A DNA stretch of 64,000 nucleotides from Bacillus nitratireducens (GTDB lineage: Bacteria; Bacillota; Bacilli; Bacillales; Bacillaceae_G). Below, in pieces: positions 61,512 to 64,000 of this stretch (position 1 is its first letter; every line of letters begins with the position of its first letter). A program made the position numbers and the translations under genes. The notes under the pieces are model-generated. The model searched no databases and was not told the DNA's origin. It was given only the letters and a program-made list of their open reading frames with translations. The stretch covers positions 62,001-126,000 of the forward strand of contig NZ_MAOC01000020.1 of NCBI RefSeq assembly GCF_001884135.1. Direction: 5' to 3'.

Positions 61512-62147
61512 AAAATTAAAATATTAATAGCGGATGATAATTCTTTTATTAGAGAAGGCATGAAAATTATTTTAAATACATATGAAGAGTTCGAAGTTGT
61601 AGATACAGTAAATGATGGGAAAGAAGCAGTGGACTATTGCAAAAAGAACGACGTCGATATTGCCCTTTTAGATGTTCGTATGCCAAACATGAACGGGGTA
61701 GAGGCAACAAAGTTCATTTGTGAAGAGACGAAAACGAAACCGCTAATTTTAACGACGTTTGATGATGATGAATATATTTTGGACGCAGTAAAAAACGGAG
61801 CGAAAGGTTATTTGTTAAAAAATAACGATCCAGAGCGTATCCGTGATGCAATAAAAGGAGTATATAACGGTCAAACTGTTATGCAAGATGTAGTACTTGA
61901 TAAAATTAAGTCTAATTTAATGGAAAGTAAAGAAGAAGAATCTAAAATTGATAAGAGCCTTTTCACAGAAAGAGAGCTTAGTATTATCGCATTAATTGCG
62001 AAAGGTTTCTCAAATAAAGAAATTTCGAAGAAACTTTTCATATCTGAAGGAACGATTGCAAATTATATTACATCAGTTTTAGGGAAAACTGGACTTGAAC
62101 ATCGTACACAAATTGCAATTTATTATTTAACAGGGAAAGTAGATTAA
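61509..62147 (+). CDS. NarL/LuxR-type response regulator
   Basis: 212 residues. Receiver domain KIKILIADDNSFIREG with phospho-acceptor Asp55 in LLDVRMP, and a C-terminal LuxR helix-turn-helix (FTERELSIIALIAKGFSNKE, ISKKLFISEGTIANYITSVL). ATG 61509 gives a normal receiver start; GTG 61473 would add 12 residues. It is followed four bases later by its kinase and then by an ABC transporter, the probable target. Confidence 0.9.
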   Translation: MKIKILIADDNSFIREGMKIILNTYEEFEVVDTVNDGKEAVDYCKKNDVDIALLDVRMPNMNGVEATKFICEETKTKPLILTTFDDDEYILDAVKNGAKGYLLKNNDPERIRDAIKGVYNGQTVMQDVVLDKIKSNLMESKEEESKIDKSLFTERELSIIALIAKGFSNKEISKKLFISEGTIANYITSVLGKTGLEHRTQIAIYYLTGKVD

Positions 62148-62151
62148 AGAT

Positions 62152-63252
62152 ATGGAATTTTGGTTAATTGTAAGTAAATTAATTGTCTTTATATATATTG
62201 TGTTTAGTTACATTTATTTAAATGTCGCGAACTTACCATGGATTATACTTACTTTGCTTTTATATCTTTCTGTAAACGTTCTGATTTCTATATTTAAAAA
62301 AGATACGTACAAAAATATATTAACTAGTGTTTCAATTGGTATAGTTATGTTATTTACATGGAAGGTTCATCCGTTTTTTATTTTGTTTTTACCATTGAAC
62401 TTATATGAAATTATATTTCATTATATAGAGAAGAAATGGCAGCTTTTTATCATTATGATGATTCCTATTATCTTTACAGAAGAAAGTATTCGAATGACAT
62501 ATGGATTAATTGTTGCATTTTCTTTCATCGTATTAACTATGGCAGAACGGTATATATCGCGTGTATTAAAGCTTGAATCACAAAATGATAAGATGCGAAA
62601 AGATATGCAGCGACTGACGAAAAGCCTAAATGAAAATAAAGAGTACATAAGGCAATCGGAGTACACATTTAAGTTAGAAGAGAGAAATCGGTTATCACAA
62701 GAAATTCATGATAAAATCGGTCACTCGATGACAGGTGCGCTAATTCAAATGGAAGCAGCAAAGAGATTAATGGGGATAGATAAAGAAAAATCTGCCGAGT
62801 TATTACAAAATGCAATTCATATTTCGAAAGATGGAATTGAAAGTATTCGGGTTACATTAAAAAATATGAAGCCACCAACAGAGCAAATTGGCATTCATCG
62901 TATGAAATTATTCATAGAGGAATTTGCTGGTAAGCATGATATAAATATTCCTTTCGTATATAAAGGGAATTTGGATATGATTTCACCAATTCAGTGGAAG
63001 ATTATCGGTGAAAATGTTACGGAGGCACTAACGAACGCGATGAAATATGCTGATGCGACAGTCATTTCAATCGATATTCATGTACTTAACAAGATGGTGA
63101 AAGTACAAGTGAAGGATAATGGTAAAGGTGCAGATCTCGTTAAGAAAGGCCTCGGTATTATGGGGATGGAGGAGCGAACAGCGTCTGTAAACGGTAAAAT
63201 CATTGTAGATGGAACAAGTGGTTTTTCAGTAACGATGTTGTTGCCGATATGA
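62152..63252 (+). CDS. Sensor histidine kinase, HisKA_3 type
   Basis: 366 residues: about five or six N-terminal membrane helices with little outside (intramembrane-type sensor), a coiled coil (about 140-170), phospho-acceptor His186 in SQEIHDKIGH, and an ATPase domain with EALTNAMKYADAT and VKDNGKGAD. It pairs with the regulator before it. The layout resembles DesK/LnrJ-type systems that sense membrane-active compounds. Confidence 0.9.
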   Translation: MEFWLIVSKLIVFIYIVFSYIYLNVANLPWIILTLLLYLSVNVLISIFKKDTYKNILTSVSIGIVMLFTWKVHPFFILFLPLNLYEIIFHYIEKKWQLFIIMMIPIIFTEESIRMTYGLIVAFSFIVLTMAERYISRVLKLESQNDKMRKDMQRLTKSLNENKEYIRQSEYTFKLEERNRLSQEIHDKIGHSMTGALIQMEAAKRLMGIDKEKSAELLQNAIHISKDGIESIRVTLKNMKPPTEQIGIHRMKLFIEEFAGKHDINIPFVYKGNLDMISPIQWKIIGENVTEALTNAMKYADATVISIDIHVLNKMVKVQVKDNGKGADLVKKGLGIMGMEERTASVNGKIIVDGTSGFSVTMLLPI

Positions 63253-63264
63253 GGGATGAATCAT

Positions 63265-63310
63265 CTCATATGAAAAAAGTGAATATTCTCATGTGAAAAG
63301 AGTGAACTTC
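63265..63310 (+). repeat. Two 23-bp direct repeats before the ABC transporter gene
   Basis: 63265-63287 and 63288-63310 are tandem and agree at 18 of 23 positions (CTCATRTGAAAA core, then AGTGAA). A period near two helical turns suits a response-regulator site. The second copy runs into the terminator hairpin. Confidence 0.5.
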
Positions 63311-63335
63311 TGCACTGAGCAGGTTCACTTTTTTT
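63297..63335 (+). terminator. Terminator after the histidine kinase gene
   Basis: Stem AGTGAAC / GTTCACT with an inner CTGC / GCAG pairing and a TTTTTTT tail. Confidence 0.78.
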
Positions 63336-63377
63336 GTTTATAATAAACAGCAGAGAAACCGAAATAGGGGTGAAATG

Positions 63378-64000
63378 ATGAATACATTAGAAATTAAAAA
63401 TTTAACGAAAAAATTTGGTGATTTCATCGCGGTAGATAATATGTCGTTATCTATTAAAGAAGGAGAGATATTTGGCTTTTTAGGATCAAATGGTGCTGGT
63501 AAGAGTACAACGATAAATATGATTGCTGGGTTGTTAAGAAGTAATGAAGGTGAAATTAGCATACTAGGAAAAAATATAAAGAAACATAATCGATTTGCCA
63601 AAATGAACATCGGTATCGTTCCGCAAGATATTGCGATTTATGAAGAGTTAACTGCCTATGAAAATGTGAAATTCTTTGCTGGATTGTATGGGTTAAGAGG
63701 AGTGGAGTTAAAAGCGAGAGTAGAGGAAGCACTTCAATTTGTGGGGCTTAGCGATAAACATAAAAGTTACCCAAAAAACTTTTCTGGTGGAATGAAACGA
63801 AGACTGAATATCGCTTGTGCAATCGCTCATAGACCGAAATTAATTATTATGGATGAGCCGACAGTTGGAATTGATCCACAATCAAGAAACTATATCCTCC
63901 AGTCTGTTCGAAAATTAAATGAAATGGGAAGCACCATTATTTATACGAGTCACTACATGGAAGAAGTAGAAGAGATTTGTTCGAAAATAGCAATTGTCGA
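63378..64000 (+). CDS. ABC transporter ATP-binding protein, cut by window end
   Basis: The first 207 residues are seen; the frame is open at base 64000. Walker A GSNGAGKST (about 39), signature FSGGMKRRLNIACA, Walker B LIIMDEPTVGIDP and H loop YTSHYMEE form a complete CcmA/DrrA-like export ATPase core. AGGGGTGA lies before two adjacent ATG codons; the second (63378) has the better spacing. With the two-component system upstream it recalls drug-responsive ABC exporters such as LnrLMN. The permease genes would lie beyond the window. Confidence 0.9.
   Translation, partial: MNTLEIKNLTKKFGDFIAVDNMSLSIKEGEIFGFLGSNGAGKSTTINMIAGLLRSNEGEISILGKNIKKHNRFAKMNIGIVPQDIAIYEELTAYENVKFFAGLYGLRGVELKARVEEALQFVGLSDKHKSYPKNFSGGMKRRLNIACAIAHRPKLIIMDEPTVGIDPQSRNYILQSVRKLNEMGSTIIYTSHYMEEVEEICSKIAIV

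Overview
This 64 kb window is chromosomal DNA of a Bacillus cereus group organism (B. cereus / B. thuringiensis type). The signs are the low G+C content, an intact flagellar export cluster in the order of this group, four copies of a group-specific dispersed repeat (bcr1-like), a perfect PlcR box, a sporulation SASP gene (sspH) and many B. cereus-type small membrane proteins. No rRNA, tRNA, IS, phage or CRISPR is visible.

Layout. 1-10 kb: end of the motility cluster (lytic transglycosylase, three SPOA-domain switch proteins, fliO-P-Q-R, flhB, flhA, flhF, flgG), all on the + strand. 10-16 kb: a flavin monooxygenase behind a perfect Fur box, TrmB regulator with AzlCD exporter, a self-regulated TetR/membrane protein pair, and a minus-strand ABM/hydrolase/membrane operon. 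16-20 kb: sspH, a TPR-type (RNPP-like) regulator divergent from an MFS pump, and a lipoprotein. 20-26 kb: LysR regulator divergent from a Fe/phosphonate-type ABC importer whose operon ends in a beta-CASP-like metallo-beta-lactamase protein. 26-38 kb: isolated metabolic and regulatory genes (cupin, beta-lactamase-like hydrolase, phosphatases, MarR operon, asparagine synthetase, ECF sigma/DUF4179 pair, BNR propeller). 37-50 kb: CDF zinc exporter, FbpA-like protein with a Fur box, GntR/EamA operon, NhaC, MerR/SDR operon, fumarase, PlcR-box lipoprotein, MATE pump, peptidase E. 51-57 kb: BlaI/M56 pair followed by CcdA, a thioredoxin and an Lgt-like protein, with the same operator in front of both halves; then the D-serine deaminase locus. 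57-64 kb: DUF445 protein, a four-gene ECF sigma operon whose sigma gene appears to start with AUU, and a two-component system leading into an ABC transporter cut by the window end.

The most notable signals are the AUU start of the ECF sigma gene (61288), a hairpin filling the gap between Shine-Dalgarno and start of flgG, a duplicated ACTAC-N5-GTAGT operator that ties a sensorless BlaR-like protease to a thiol-redox module, a perfect PlcR box before an undescribed 53-aa lipoprotein, and full and internally deleted forms of the bcr1-like element, all bounded by TTTAT. Functions are inferred from sequence motifs read by eye; no database search was run.
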